The notes beneath the pieces were generated by a model. It searched no databases. It was not told the origin of the DNA and saw only the letters and a list, made by a program, of their open reading frames with translations. The position numbers and the translations under genes were made by a program. A stretch of DNA of 64,000 nucleotides from Isochrysis galbana (lineage: Eukaryota > Haptophyta > Isochrysidales > Isochrysidaceae). The stretch is from the NCBI GenBank assembly GCA_018136815.1, contig CM030937.1, forward strand, positions 108,606 to 172,605. Reading direction: 5' to 3'. Positions 51,601 through 61,890 of the stretch are shown here, in pieces (the first letter of the stretch is position 1; every line of letters starts with the position of its first letter).

Positions 51601-52541
51601 CCCCTCTCTCCCGGCCCTTTCCCCCCCGCCATCAGGCGACTCCCCCCGTGCACTACTAGGGGGATAGGGGAAAAGGGCTTAGATATGGTCGGTGGCCCGC
51701 GCCCCCCCCCGGTGATCCGTTCCCCCCTTTCTCCTATGCCTACCGGGCTGGCGGCGTCCTCAGTCCCGACTTCTCCTGTAAACAGGTGCGGGACTTACAT
51801 ATTTTCCGGTGAGCGGAGCCCTCGCTCCGCCCACCCCCTTCTCCGCGCTCTCTCTCCCCTCTCCTGCAGGCACGCGCGATGGCGCGCCTGCGACAGGCCT
51901 GCAGCTGCCTCTGGCGGCCCCTGGAGGCTCCTGGAGGCCAGCTCAGGGGGCAGAGGAGGCTGGGGCTGGGCCCTGGTCTCCCCTGCCTCTCCCTCGCTGG
52001 CGCTCCTGGGCCTCAGGGGCCCCCACTCTGCACCTGTCTGCCTGTCGAACAGGGGGGGAGGGGGGGTTGGAGCGATGGGCTGGCAACGAGGGGCCAGGAC
52101 GCGCGAATCAGGCGAGCCTGTCAGGGAGAGAGTGGGTCAGCATGGCAGTGGCCTCCTGGCAAGCCATCAGGCGTGCCAGGAGCATGGGTGGTTCCTCCCC
52201 CATGGCAGGGGAGGAGTGGAGAGAGGGGGGGGCTCGTGCCCCCCCATGGGCGAACTAAGTATAAACTTAGTGAAGCGACCATTGATCAGCGTAAGGAAAA
52301 CCGAGGCGTCGATAGAGCAGAGCGTGTGAGGCAAGGTCTCCATGCACCACAGTAGCAGCTGCCGAAGCAGAGGCCGCGGAGGGGCGAAGTGGGCAGCGGA
52401 CAGAGTGAGGACGGGTCCCCAAGGTCTCCCCCTTGGTGCAATGGGATGACGCTCGCTTGCGGTGAGGTGCGCATGCTGCAGTTCGAGGCTCATCGAGTGC
52501 GACGAGCGAGTGCGAGTCTGGCAGGGACAGGCAGGCAGGCA
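48603..52541 (-). mobile_element. Ty1/copia element, degenerate, truncated by the assembly gap
   Basis: Reading leftwards: a GAG-pre-integrase-like segment (SHALLYRRLGFPYADQWSL, about 52355-52289), a 752-bp inserted element, an integrase start (YMDFAGPLLESILFKYT), a one-base frameshift near 51215, then a frame from 51137 to 48603. That frame holds the integrase end (RSDKGSAF to HVERMW, D-x35-E), reverse transcriptase with YVDD (LVYVDDALIVDND), and RNase H (HVDSNWESR, SSAEAEYFGA, CSDSKSAIN), ending HVPGNLMLADILTKPL, the usual copia C-terminus. No LTR was found on the left, where unrelated coding sequence begins within 10 bp of the stop. The right side runs into 100 N. The frameshift, insertion and missing LTR make it inactive. 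Confidence 0.88.
51505..52288 (+). mobile_element. 752-bp non-autonomous element inserted in copia integrase
   Basis: The element is 51521-52272. The identical flanks AAGCGACCATTGATCA (51505-51520 and 52273-52288) are the target duplication, and removing one restores the copia frame (YADQWSLVPTATVG). Starts ATTTTAACTTCTTAATAGTC and ends in the palindrome AACTAAGT-ATAA-ACTTAGT. The interior has a 9-bp stem CTCCTGGCA/TGCCAGGAG (52153-52182), with TGGGTCAGCATGG and GGTTCCTCCCC at A/B-box-like positions on either side, a weak hint of Pol III transcription. Confidence 0.87.
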
Positions 52542-52641
52542 NNNNNNNNNNNNNNNNNNNNNNNNNNNNNNNNNNNNNNNNNNNNNNNNNNNNNNNNNNN
52601 NNNNNNNNNNNNNNNNNNNNNNNNNNNNNNNNNNNNNNNNN
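52542..52641. other. Assembly gap (100 N)
   Basis: Exactly 100 N, the conventional size for a gap of unknown length, placed between the copia 5' region and a pure GA tract. The missing sequence is probably simple repeat plus the copia 5' end. Confidence 1.
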
Positions 52642-52683
<42 letters not shown>

Positions 52684-52687
52684 GAGT

Positions 52688-52722
<35 letters not shown>

Positions 52723-52763
52723 GGAAAGAGAGGGAGAGAGAGGGAGAGAGAGAGAGGGAGAGA

Positions 52764-52808
<45 letters not shown>

Positions 52809-53050
52809 TATGTGAGTCAGGGGGGGCGGCAAGGGAAGAGAGAGGGGGCGGGCGGGGGGGAGGGGGGAGGTGAGACACGGGGAGAAGATGAGGCGAGGGG
52901 AGAGGCCGGGGGGGGGGGAGCCAGGTGGAGGGCAGAGAGTAAGGAAAGAGAGAAAAGATGGGGATATTCCCCCTCGCGTGGGTCTCCCCAGCTCTCTCGC
53001 GTGCCGGCCCTTTCCTCTCTCTCTCTCCCCCCCTCTCTCTCTCCCCCCCC

Positions 53051-53093
<43 letters not shown>

Positions 53094-53370
53094 TCTCTCC
53101 ACCTCTCTCTCCCTCTCTCTCCCTCTCTCTCTCCCTCTCTCTCCCTCTCTCTCCCTCTCTCTCCCTCCCTCTCTCCCTCTCTCTCCCTCTCTCTCCCTCT
53201 CTCTCCCTCTCTCTCCCTCTCTCTCCCTCTCTCTCTCTCTCCTCTCTCTCTCCCTCTCTCTCCCTCTCTCTCCCTCTCTCTCCACCTCTCTCTCCCTCTC
53301 TCTCCCTCTCTCTCCCTCTCTCTCCCCCTCTCTCTCCCTCTCTCTCCCTCTCTCTCCACCCCTCTCTCTC

Positions 53371-53401
<31 letters not shown>

Positions 53402-53735
53402 CCCTCTCTCTCCCTCTCTCTCCCTCTCTCTCTCTCTCTCTCTCCCTCTCTCTCCCTCTCTCTCCCTCTCTCTCTCCCTCTCTCTCCACCTCTCTCTCCC
53501 TCTCTCTCCCTCTCTCTCCACCTCTCTCTCTCTCTCTCTCCCTCTCTCTCCACCTCTCTCTCCCTCTCTCTCCACCTCTCTCTCCCTCTCTCCACCTCTC
53601 TCTCTCTCTCTCTCCCTCTCTCTCCACCTCTCTCTCCCTCTCTCTCCCTCTCTCTCCCTCTCTCTCCCTCTCTCTCCACCTCTCTCTCCCTCTCTCTCCA
53701 CCTCTCTCTCCCTCTCTCTCCCTCTCTCTCTCCCC
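52642..53735. repeat. GA tract and 700-bp CT/CCCTCTCTCT minisatellite
   Basis: (GA)n at 52642-52806, and an imperfect minisatellite of CTCTCTCC units with scattered CCA at 53060-53735. Frames on both strands stay open for hundreds of codons but encode only Ser/Leu/Pro or Arg/Glu repeats. Confidence 0.93.
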
Positions 53736-55025
53736 CCCCCCTTTCCAGTGGGAAACCGCCGCCTTTCCGGGCAGGAGAGGTCCAGTCCCCTGCGAGCGCC
53801 GCAAATCTCCCTCTTATCCCACACGCCCGAGATACATATCCCACCTCGCCCAACTTTAGGCTGAATCCCGCCCCCCTTTCCCTTAAGCTCCAGACCGCGC
53901 GGACCGGAGTTCTATGAAATCTCCCGCCATCTCGGGCGGCACCCAGCCGACCAACTCTCCCCCTCTCTCTCTCTCTCTCCTCTCTCTCTCTCGCCCCCCC
54001 CCCCCCCCTCCCGGAACCGAGGCCCCGCCCCCCCCCCCTCCCCCCCTTTTCTTCACGCACACCGTGCTCCCTTCTCTCTTCTCGGGAGGCCTTCCTCTCG
54101 CAGCCTGCCCCTCCTGCCCCTCCGCCTCCCCACTCTCCACCTTTTTCGAAAACTACCGACTTCTTTCACTCACGATAGGGCCATCTTCCCGACTCTCTCT
54201 CTCTCGAGCAGAGCGACCGCGAGGTCTCTCTCTCTCGCACTTTATGAACCGATCCGCTCACGCACTGTGTGGGAACCGCCGGTGTTTTATATGCCAGGAG
54301 CCCCCGAGAGCTATATGTGTATTATATGTATTATATCGGGGCCCCCGAGAGCTCTCGGGGGGCGTTGGCTCCTGGGGGGTAACATATACAGGCCCTCCAC
54401 GGACGCGTCCGCAGGAGCAGCCCAAGGCCGAGCTCAAGCCCAAGCCCAAGGCCGAGCCCAAGCCCAAAGCCGAGCCCAATGACGGAGCCCAAGACCAAGA
54501 CCAAGAACGAGCAGCCCAAGCCCAAGCCCATGTCGTATTTCATACGATGACAGGCTTTTACTTCTAACCTGTGGGCTATTTTAAGCCTCGAAGGTCTCGT
54601 CGATTGGTATACCGCCTCCTCTCTTACTTTCTCTCGATGTCATCAAATGTTCCATGACTGTCTTCTGTCTTCTCTCGTCCATCGGTCGTAGCTCCCCAGC
54701 GAGGTCTGCCCTCGTTGTGCCGACCCCTCTGTCGCATGTCTGCGCGTTGCTGAATTGCCCTGGTGCCGATGCCTGGCCGTCCGTCCAGGTGTGGTTAGTT
54801 TTCGCTCCGTTTGGTTTAGTTTGTGTGGTTCTGTGCCCGCAGATTTTTTGAGTCCATGCGTTGTAGTCTCCCGTGTCTACGTCGGGTCGGACCTAAGAAG
54901 CTCTCATTCTCACGTTCCCTCTCTCCCACTAGCTCGCTAGCTAGCCTCGTCCCTACTCGCCGACGCCACGCGTCGCAATCCTCCGACCGTAAGTCTACCT
55001 CATCGCTCGTAGCTCGTAGCGCTCG
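53736..55025. other. Intergenic; palindrome and short tandem repeats, no gene seen
   Basis: Perfect 20-bp palindrome CCCCCGAGAGCTCTCGGGGG at 54342-54361, half of which also occurs at 54300. Positions 54425-54530 are a degenerate repeat of AAGCCCAAGCCC/GCCGAGCCC. No domain is seen in the frames. Confidence 0.5.
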
Positions 55026-55277
55026 ATGGCAGACACTCTCAGACCCGACTCTTACTATGATCTGTCAGACATCTTCCCGCCGGCAACAATCAACGAACCT
55101 TCCACGACCGCGTCAGCTGCCGGCTCGATCGAACGGCCCTCTGCCTATGAGCCTGTAGTCATCGCGTGTTCGACAAGCACAAATTCAGCCTTGGCGCCTA
55201 CGACCGCGCCCTCTCATGGTCCCGCTCCCCCTCTGTTAGAGGTGGGGGAGAGTGGGTTAAAAAAAAACTCTTGTTGA
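55026..55277 (+). other. Short open frame, possible start of a lost retroelement ORF
   Basis: MADTLRPDSYYDLSDIFPPA begins an 83-codon Ser/Thr/Pro-rich frame ending after a run of nine A. It has no domain. Composition resembles the disordered N-termini of Gag-like proteins in this window. Could also be chance. Confidence 0.2.
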
Positions 55278-55528
55278 TCCGGAGGCCGCATCAGATATCC
55301 TGAGGAGTCTTCTCGCCCATTGCTACGGGCCGGTGACGTGGACGGCGCAGTTATGAAGGCAGTGCAACTCCCAGATGCTCCGTCAGGTATCAGGTCGTCA
55401 GGTCTCTGCGACCTTAGACCTTATATAAGGTCCACACAAGACCCGATAACAGCCTGAGACCTGAGAACCTATCTTTATACTTACGGTATAATCATAGTAA
55501 ATGTATATGTGATATGTGAACGACATTA
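55278..55528. other. Spacer with GACCTTATATAAGGTC palindrome
   Basis: Perfect 16-bp palindrome with a TATATA centre at 55417-55432, within a patch of CAGGTCTC/GAGACCTG half-sites (55380-55470). It may be a subterminal region of the adjacent hAT fragment; no matching inverted end was found on the other side. Confidence 0.4.
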
Positions 55529-56575
55529 CTACTCAACCTCGTCCTCATCCTCCGGATCCTCTGCCACCATGTCTAGCTCCCAAGGCAAAACATGAGATTC
55601 CCAATCATGGAGCAAGTCCTCGAGCAACAGATTTGTGTGGCTTCTCACCAATCTCTCAACAGTTACTTGGCCCAACCGGTTCCTCTTCTTCGAGTGGATC
55701 CAATCTTCAACCGACCAAGAGCGCTCGCATCCGGACGCCGAACAAGTCAACGCCAACAAACGTCGTGCTGCCCATTGTAGATGAGGCCATGGGGCCAAAT
55801 AAACATTCGCCCACTTGTACGATGCCATAGCCTGGGCACGCGAACTGAACGCAATATCATCAGTCAAATCATGCATTCCACCAATGCAAGCCTCTTGAAA
55901 TTCTGAGTACTCCGCCAATAAGTCGGGGTATGGATGCTCTGCGCTAGACATCTGCTTCAAGCATCGTTTAAGCTCTTGCAGCTCCTTAGAAGAGAACTTG
56001 CGACGACAAAATTCAGGCTCCAAACAGTAAGAAGCACTCATGACAAGCGCGTGCAAATACTCCCACCTTGCCATAAAAAGTTCGTGTATTTTATGCCGTG
56101 TCGCGCTGTTGACACCATCGACGTCAAGGTTCTTCAGGTGATGATCAATTTGAAGGAGATACGCATACACTTTGCCCAAATGGGCGCCTTGTTTGCCGTC
56201 GGTCAAACGAAGCAGTCGATAGACGGGCTCCATGATTGTGATCGCTGTCTTAACGGTAGTTGCCAAGGACTCTGAGCGAATAGTACGCTTGCACTGAGCG
56301 GCCTTCTCACGGATGTCACGTGATTGCGCATCGACCCACGCAACGTAGGCCGCATCTAAAACGAGCAGCTCAAGGACATGGTGAACATTCGAATATCGCA
56401 CGAGCATGAGGAAATTAGAAGCGAATCGTGTCTCACATTCACATGACTTCAGCAACTCCATCCCCCCTTCTGGCCTATCATCTGGAGGGACACTCTTGCA
56501 CAATGCGCGATAGCGCGCAAGCGCTTTGTGGTGGGACGTAACAAATGACACAACAAAGCGGACCTGCTCGACCAC
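55529..56575 (-). pseudogene. hAT transposase C-terminal fragment (hATC dimerisation domain)
   Basis: A 348-codon frame on the minus strand. The C-terminal segment WAARRLLALTCSASGCERSW followed by SVEDWIHSKKRNRLGQVTVE and RLVRSHTNLLL is the conserved hAT C-terminal dimerisation motif (A..CERSFS.....H...R..L.....+.L..++.N). The middle (VDAQSRDIREKAAQCKRTIR, ITIMEPVYRLLRLTDGKQGA) matches the helical insertion domain. The frame has no upstream ATG, and an in-frame stop precedes it near 56590, so the zinc finger and first catalytic residues are lost. It belongs to a different copy from the N-terminal remnant at 40101. Confidence 0.8.
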
Positions 56576-56777
56576 CCCACATCACTCACTCACCAACAAG
56601 AAAACTCCGAAAACTAACGCGGACATCGCACAAACAAATCAATGAAACGAGTAAGGACGAACGAACAAATGCGGCGTGCAATGCGGCGGAGCTTCGAGGC
56701 AACTCATTGGCAAAAACAAAACTCACTCAATTTTCTCACACACTACACATTGATAGAAGCACCGCATCCGCCTAGAG

Positions 56778-56786
56778 TATATAAAA
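56778..56786 (+). promoter_or_regulatory. Candidate TATA box for the F-box gene
   Basis: TATATAAAA, about 80 bp upstream of the first in-frame ATG (56859). Located in a short AT-rich patch between the hAT fragment and the gene. Motif and position only. Confidence 0.35.
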
Positions 56787-56858
56787 TACTTTGGATGCGA
56801 CAACGTCGCGGGCCGTTGCTCCGCCAGGGCATCATGGGCAGCCTTGGTGTAGGCTCCA

Positions 56859-58289
56859 ATGCCCCCTCTGGACGGCTCCACAGACACCCTCGCGGCCGCC
56901 GGAGCCATCGGCGCCGGCGCGTGCGCGCTGCGAAGCGCTGTCGGCTGCCAGGCTCTAGCCTCTACAAGACTACAGTACTACAATTCTACAATTCTCCACG
57001 GAAGCAGAAGCCTCTATGATTTTACTACAAAATACCTCGTCCCCCTCATGGAAGATCTCGGTCCGCTTGCCCATCAAGGCGAGAGGATGGAGTCTCTCTC
57101 GGAGGATGTGGCCGCTCTGCTATTTGCGGGGCTGGAGGCGGTGGAGCTGGCGCTGGCGGCGCGCGTGTGCAGGCGTTGGCGTTCTCTCTCGCGCGCCGAC
57201 GCGCTCTGGGAGCCCCACCTCGCATGGCTTCCCACTGTGGGTGGCGTGCTCGAGAGGAGAGAGAGAAGAAAGAGAGGAACTTCGCTTTCAGGGACTGTGG
57301 CGCCGGCTGAGATGGGCGAGTTGCGCGAAGGGGAGGCCCAAAGGGAGGGGGGACTTCGTGTGCGGCCTGGATCGAGCAGGGAGAGGGAACGGGAGGAACT
57401 CACAGGGCGGGGCAGGGGCATGGGGGAGGGCCACCGAGGAGGACTGCCGGGTGGAGCGGAGGGAGAGAGGGAGGCAAGGCGATGGGTGGAGGGGGAGGAG
57501 AATGGGACGATCAACGGAGGCGAGGGAGAATCCGCAGTAGGGGGAGAGCTGTTGGCCAATGCTACTGAACAGCCTACGCGCGGCGCACCACGCGTCTCGG
57601 TGGGCTCGTCTGCCGATGGAAGCATCCCCGCGCACATGCTGTACGCATCGCTCATGCTCGCCACGCGCCGCAGGATCAAGCAGTGGTGCGAGCTAAGCCC
57701 GCCACCTGTTAGGTCGCAGCTGCTTCAAAGTGTGCCATTTACACCATCATCCGCTTCATGTGTCTCGTGTGGACATCAATCGGCTAACTCTTCCCCTGCC
57801 CTATCTCCTTCTCTATGTAGCTTGCTCTCCGATCTGGAGATGCGCGAGACCCGCCTCCGCCTCGTCGTCGAGTCATCTAACCGGCAACTTCGTAGGCAGC
57901 TGAGCGTGTTGGAGGGTGCGCGTCGAGCAGCAGCTGACGCGGAGGCGGAGCGCGATCGGATACTTGCGCATGCAGCGACCAACGCCATGCATGCCGCAAC
58001 GCCGCGTCCCATCTGGGCCCATCCAGGGGCGCGCCGGCTCACCCGGCCCGTGATGATGGACGAGGTGCGCGCAGCATCTGATAAGGCACGCGCATACCAG
58101 GGGATGGTCCCCCTAAGCGAGGCGAGCGTTGCAAAGGCCAAGTTTCAGGTGCGAGCGGCGATGGGTGATCACCGCCAGTGTGTGCTGCTTTGCCGGGAAG
58201 CACGCTCTGAGTTGGAGGCGGCCGATGCGTCGTTTAGCCTGCACCCTGCGAGCGGCGCGGCTACGGCAATCCTCGAGCGACGGCAATAG
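56859..58289 (+). CDS. F-box protein with C-terminal coiled coil
   Basis: Continuous frame of 476 codons. The F-box is at residues 77-121, MESLSEDVAALLFAGLEAVE then LALAARVCRRWRSLSRADAL and WEPHL, matching L.EDV...I...L...EL.....VC+.W+.......LW. A Gly/Arg/Glu-rich stretch (residues 130-230) is low-complexity and could be an unspliced intron, since the frame resumes with AHMLYASLMLATRRRIKQW. A second possible intron ends at TATGTAG near 57819. Residues 325-375 (LEMRETRLRLVVESSNRQLR and following) form a coiled coil. F-box proteins usually recruit substrates to SCF ubiquitin ligases. The start could be 56859, 57048 or 57087. Confidence 0.65.
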   Translation: MPPLDGSTDTLAAAGAIGAGACALRSAVGCQALASTRLQYYNSTILHGSRSLYDFTTKYLVPLMEDLGPLAHQGERMESLSEDVAALLFAGLEAVELALAARVCRRWRSLSRADALWEPHLAWLPTVGGVLERRERRKRGTSLSGTVAPAEMGELREGEAQREGGLRVRPGSSREREREELTGRGRGMGEGHRGGLPGGAEGEREARRWVEGEENGTINGGEGESAVGGELLANATEQPTRGAPRVSVGSSADGSIPAHMLYASLMLATRRRIKQWCELSPPPVRSQLLQSVPFTPSSASCVSCGHQSANSSPALSPSLCSLLSDLEMRETRLRLVVESSNRQLRRQLSVLEGARRAAADAEAERDRILAHAATNAMHAATPRPIWAHPGARRLTRPVMMDEVRAASDKARAYQGMVPLSEASVAKAKFQVRAAMGDHRQCVLLCREARSELEAADASFSLHPASGAATAILERRQ

Positions 58290-58979
58290 ATGTGGCGCGA
58301 ATGCCTGTGGTTGATGGCTCCTCCTGCGATGGCTAGCCGCAAGGTGAAGTCCTACAAATGACAGCTCCTACTTGAATATCGACCCACAAATCATACGTGT
58401 CGTCCCTTTCATCCACCACAAGGTCTACGGGTTGAGGCATGGTGCTCAACCTGACACGTGCCGTTACGCCAAGAACGCTTCCATGGGTGTGCAAAGCTCA
58501 ACCTTTTGCTTGTCGCGACCGCACATTTGAAGGGCGCATATTCTTGCCGCGTGTTGTACTGCATCTTTGCATTTTTATGTTGCTTGCATTTCCTTTTCGT
58601 CGGCGCTCCTCCTCGTCTACAATTCTCCTTTTTTAGTCACATCTCTGGGGGCTTTCTCGCTTGTTCATCGTGCGCAAACAGTTGAGGCAAAAGGAACTGT
58701 CGCTCCTCTCTTGTTTCATCCATGCACAAGCACAGATAGCAGATAGAAAAAAAATCTTCTTAAAAATCCCCGCTACACTAGCGGCTTGCGGCAGCGTGCT
58801 TATGTACCTCCCTACTACCCAACCTTTACCCCTAACAACCCCCTCCCCCTTCCCCAGTTCCCTCTTTTGCGGAGAAGCTGGTTCCAGGGAGGCCGCGCGC
58901 GCTGCTTCGGCCAGGGGTTGGAGAGAAGGGGGCGGGAGACTGTGACTCGTCGCTTGATCTAGTTCCGTCCTGGTTTACC
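58290..58979. other. Intergenic, no gene seen
   Basis: AT-richer stretch downstream of the F-box gene, probably its 3' UTR and spacer. No repeats or domains are recognised. Confidence 0.4.
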
Positions 58980-59460
58980 CTCCCTTAAATATACCGCAGG
59001 ACCTTTATTGATATCCGCCGTGGCTACTACTAAGAGATTTTGCTACCTTAGTTAGTTGATATTCCGTATGTCCAGACCTCTTGCCGCCTGCAAGAGGTCT
59101 TCCGATGTTCCTAGGTTGAAATCCTCATCCACAGTGTAAAGAGGGTTCATCATTTTCCGAATGTGTTTGTTACTCGGGGCGTGTAGCCCCATGTTCTCGC
59201 GTTGTTTTTAAGCCGTTGAAAGAACCCGACCTTCGCCGTTACTAATAGGTGGTATCTCGTGAGGATTGCTTTTAAGATTGATCTAACGGACCTACCGTCC
59301 GCGTTGCCATACTGAATATTGTAAAAGTCCGTGAGGATGTACCTCCACGCCAGGATACCTAGGTATCCCTAGGAGGGATGCGGCCTGTCTACCTGGTAGC
59401 AAAAAAGACGTTGGGCCGTCTCGGAGCCCGGCCGAAGATTCATTCCCAGAAGTCCTTAGG
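58980..59460 (-). pseudogene. Decayed LINE reverse-transcriptase tail
   Basis: Minus-strand translation gives LAWRYILTDFYNIQYGNADG, RSVRSILKAILTRYHLLVTA and KVGFFQRLKNNARTWGY in one frame, then MMNPLYTVDEDFNLGTSEDL in the next before a stop. This resembles the region after the LINE reverse transcriptase, where the protein continues W..L....N. Stops and a frame change mark it as a fossil, probably related to the LINE at 18276. Assignment is by pattern only. Confidence 0.35.
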
Positions 59461-59519
59461 GACGTCTTGAGCCACTCCCTTCTTCTCTCTCGCCTCTCCT
59501 GTCGCCAGCCGCCCCCCTT

Positions 59520-60035
59520 CGCCCGTTTGCTAACGCAAACGGGGCTCGTTTCTCACCACACTCCATCGGGGGGGGTGCAAATCCCCCCCTCTCCCTCGTT
59601 CCATTCTCTTCCGCCCCGGTCCCTGCGGCGCGTCGCCATGCGGAGCGCCATGGCCTGCTCTCAGAGGTCCTTCAGTGGCGCCCAGAGGGCCAGCAAGGGC
59701 AGCTCAGGGGGCAGTGGAGGCTGGGGCTCAGCCCCTGGCCCCCCCTGCCTCTCCCTCGCTCGCCTCGCTGGCCTTGGGTGCCGCCCTGAGGCCCCTGTCT
59801 GCCTGGCGACCAGGGAGGGGGGGGGGAGTCAGTACGAGAGCAGGCCCATGCGGGCCTGGGAGTGCGGCTCGCGGCCCGCGCCCACGAAGGGTCTGGGCTG
59901 TATTGATGAGTGCCCTGCCCCTGCCAGAGGGCAGGGGCTGGGGGTGAATGTACGGGCCCACCCCGGGGGGTGTCCGCAATGGAGAGAGGGGGGCGCGAGG
60001 CCCCCATTGACCCCCACTTATAAAAGTAGGTTCCA
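59520..60035 (+). repeat. Diverged copy of the 752-bp repeat family
   Basis: Same orientation as 51521-52272. Shared: CAGCTCAGGGGGCAG, GGAGGCTGGGGCT, CCCTGCCTCTCCCTCGCT, CCCCTGTCTGCCTG, and the right end GAGAGAGGGGGGCGCGAGGCCCCC, followed by a terminal hairpin around ATAA (CACTT-ATAA-AAGTAG). The left part is different, with an inverted CGTTTG/CAAACG pair also seen, diverged, in the 18836 copy. No target duplication was found. Confidence 0.65.
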
Positions 60036-60374
60036 TCCTTCAGATGTCCACCCGCCACGATGGCAATCGTCGGCAGTAGGTGCGCACATCTGCAAATGGG
60101 TTCTACCCATCTTGCGGATAAACGCATCCTGAAGATGCAACGTATGCATCCACCAAGATGGCGCATCCCCAAGGATGATACACTCCCATCGCTTGGTATG
60201 GCTGCATTGCAAAGATGGGTAGATGCGCCCATCTAGAGACGGTGTTGGGCCATTGGCGGGGCAGGTGCATCCCATTAGGTGGACAACCCCCATCTCATGG
60301 ATGGATGCCATCCAAAGATGGTTGTGAGCCATCCTACAAATTGCACGCATCCCTTGGGATCTTAGGATGGCTGG
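60036..60374. repeat. Cluster of degenerate GATGG/CCATC inverted motifs
   Basis: More than twenty CATC or GATG words in 340 bp, many as AAGATGG, GCATCC or CCATCT on both strands, so the stretch can fold into several short hairpins. No fixed unit length. No gene is seen. Confidence 0.45.
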
Positions 60375-61706
60375 GAGCCTGTCGAGTCGAGCGCTACCGG
60401 AGGGCTCTGAGCCACTCCGTCGCGAGCGGCACCGGCGGCTAGCGCGGCGCTTTGTCCCTCCTCCCCACCGGGAGTCGGGTGAATGAAATTCTGGACTGGG
60501 TCGGGCAACCCCATTCGGGTGTATGGACAGGGAACGAACGGCGAACGAAGGACTGTGGGGCGGCGAGGCGCTCCTAGCGGCCCTAGTGTGTTGGGTTTTA
60601 AGAGATTGTTAGACCTACAAAGAACTCTTCCCTCAGGGAGGGAGCCTAGGCTGCTAGAGTGCAGCGACACAGCGAACAACGACGGACAAAGAGCCTGAGA
60701 ACAACAGGATACACCGACTCACGAACACACCGGAATCATTCACCCAAACAAAGCAAATTATCAAGCAACCGCGACCCCAAATCACCGATAACTCAAACAC
60801 GTCGCGAGAGACGGAGAGAGAGAGCGAGAGAGAGAGAGACTCCGCAGCGACGGCCGGAGCGTGTCTCCGTTGTAACTTCCCACGTAGCGGAGAGTCCGAA
60901 GGGGAGCGTCATGTCGCGCGACCACGGCGATCACTTTGGATACAGATCGCAACGAGATGTCTTCACGACCGAATAAATCTTGCCGTTGAGCGTGAACCTT
61001 CTAGACGCTTCTAACGAACAACCCTGAGTAGCAACCAAGGGGAAGAAACACCAAAGGGGCCAAGGCTTGCATGTAACTTGCATCAAGGGGAAAGATTCCC
61101 TCACCTAGGAAGCGAACCTACACCGATCTCCAAGGGGAGATGGCAAATTAAACCTCAAATCTCGAGCGGCTAGAGCAACCGACTCGCTCGCCAAAACCTT
61201 GACCGAGAAGAAAGAAGCAAGGACCTACAAGCCAAGGGTAGCGGACCTAGGGAATGTGAGAGGAAGTTTCCGAACGCCAACGCCAAACGCCGAACGCGGG
61301 GATTCAACGAAACCCTAACCAGGCCAAGCAGAACCTACGAAGAACAGGCCTGGACAACAACGAAAGTCAGCAGGTCCCAAGAAAGAACCGGAACCCAACA
61401 AGAAACGACAAGCCTTGCAAGAAGCTAAACAAGCCTTCACAAGGTAACTCGAGAGCCTGAGACAAGCGCGCAGCGAGTGACAGGCGAACTGGCTCCTTTG
61501 GGTCAAGATTACCCGAAAGGAGGAAACCTGGAATCTAGACCTGACAAACAGGCTAGAAGGAACGAAACAAGAACTCGAATTCTAGATCGCTAGGGACGAA
61601 CCCTACCAACCTAGATGTACCTGAGCTTCACCGTGTGGCCGCACGGCGAAGGACCTGGAAACAAGAGCCTGGAAATCGCATCATCTAGGATGAATGCGAC
61701 AGAGCC
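60375..61706 (-). repeat. Solo LTR of the gypsy element with 5-bp target duplication
   Basis: The LTR is 60380-61701 (1,322 bp), the reverse complement of 34856-36180 with scattered substitutions and small indels. Flanks are GAGCC (60375-60379) and GAGCC (61702-61706), a perfect 5-bp target duplication, so this is an independent insertion reduced to a single LTR by LTR-LTR recombination. Confidence 0.9.
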
Positions 61707-61890
61707 GCCCGAAGCCCTCTGTCTGCCTAGCGACCAGGGATGGGGGGGGCCTGTGGGCGCTTGGGCTCCGGCGGTTTGGGGCGGTCCCGTTGGGGCGTCG
61801 TGACGGCGGGGGGCTGGGAGTTGGGAGCGGTCCCGTCCGGAATCGTGGCTTCGGTGGCCCGAGAAGTGGCTGCGTGGCTGCTCGCGCGGT
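61707..61890. repeat. Mosaic of two repeat fragments
   Basis: Positions 61710-61750 match the CTGTCTGCCTGGCGACCAGGG block of the 752-bp family (as at 59786-59825). Positions 61752-61840 match 48505-48595 (GGCTCCGGCGGTTTGGGGCG and following), the start of the Pro/Gln-rich frame there. Confidence 0.65.

Noticed and set aside
51521-52272. Helitron or MITE classification for the 752-bp element
   Set aside because: No terminal inverted repeats at the two ends and no CTRR 3' end; 16-bp target duplications are too long for cut-and-paste DNA transposons.
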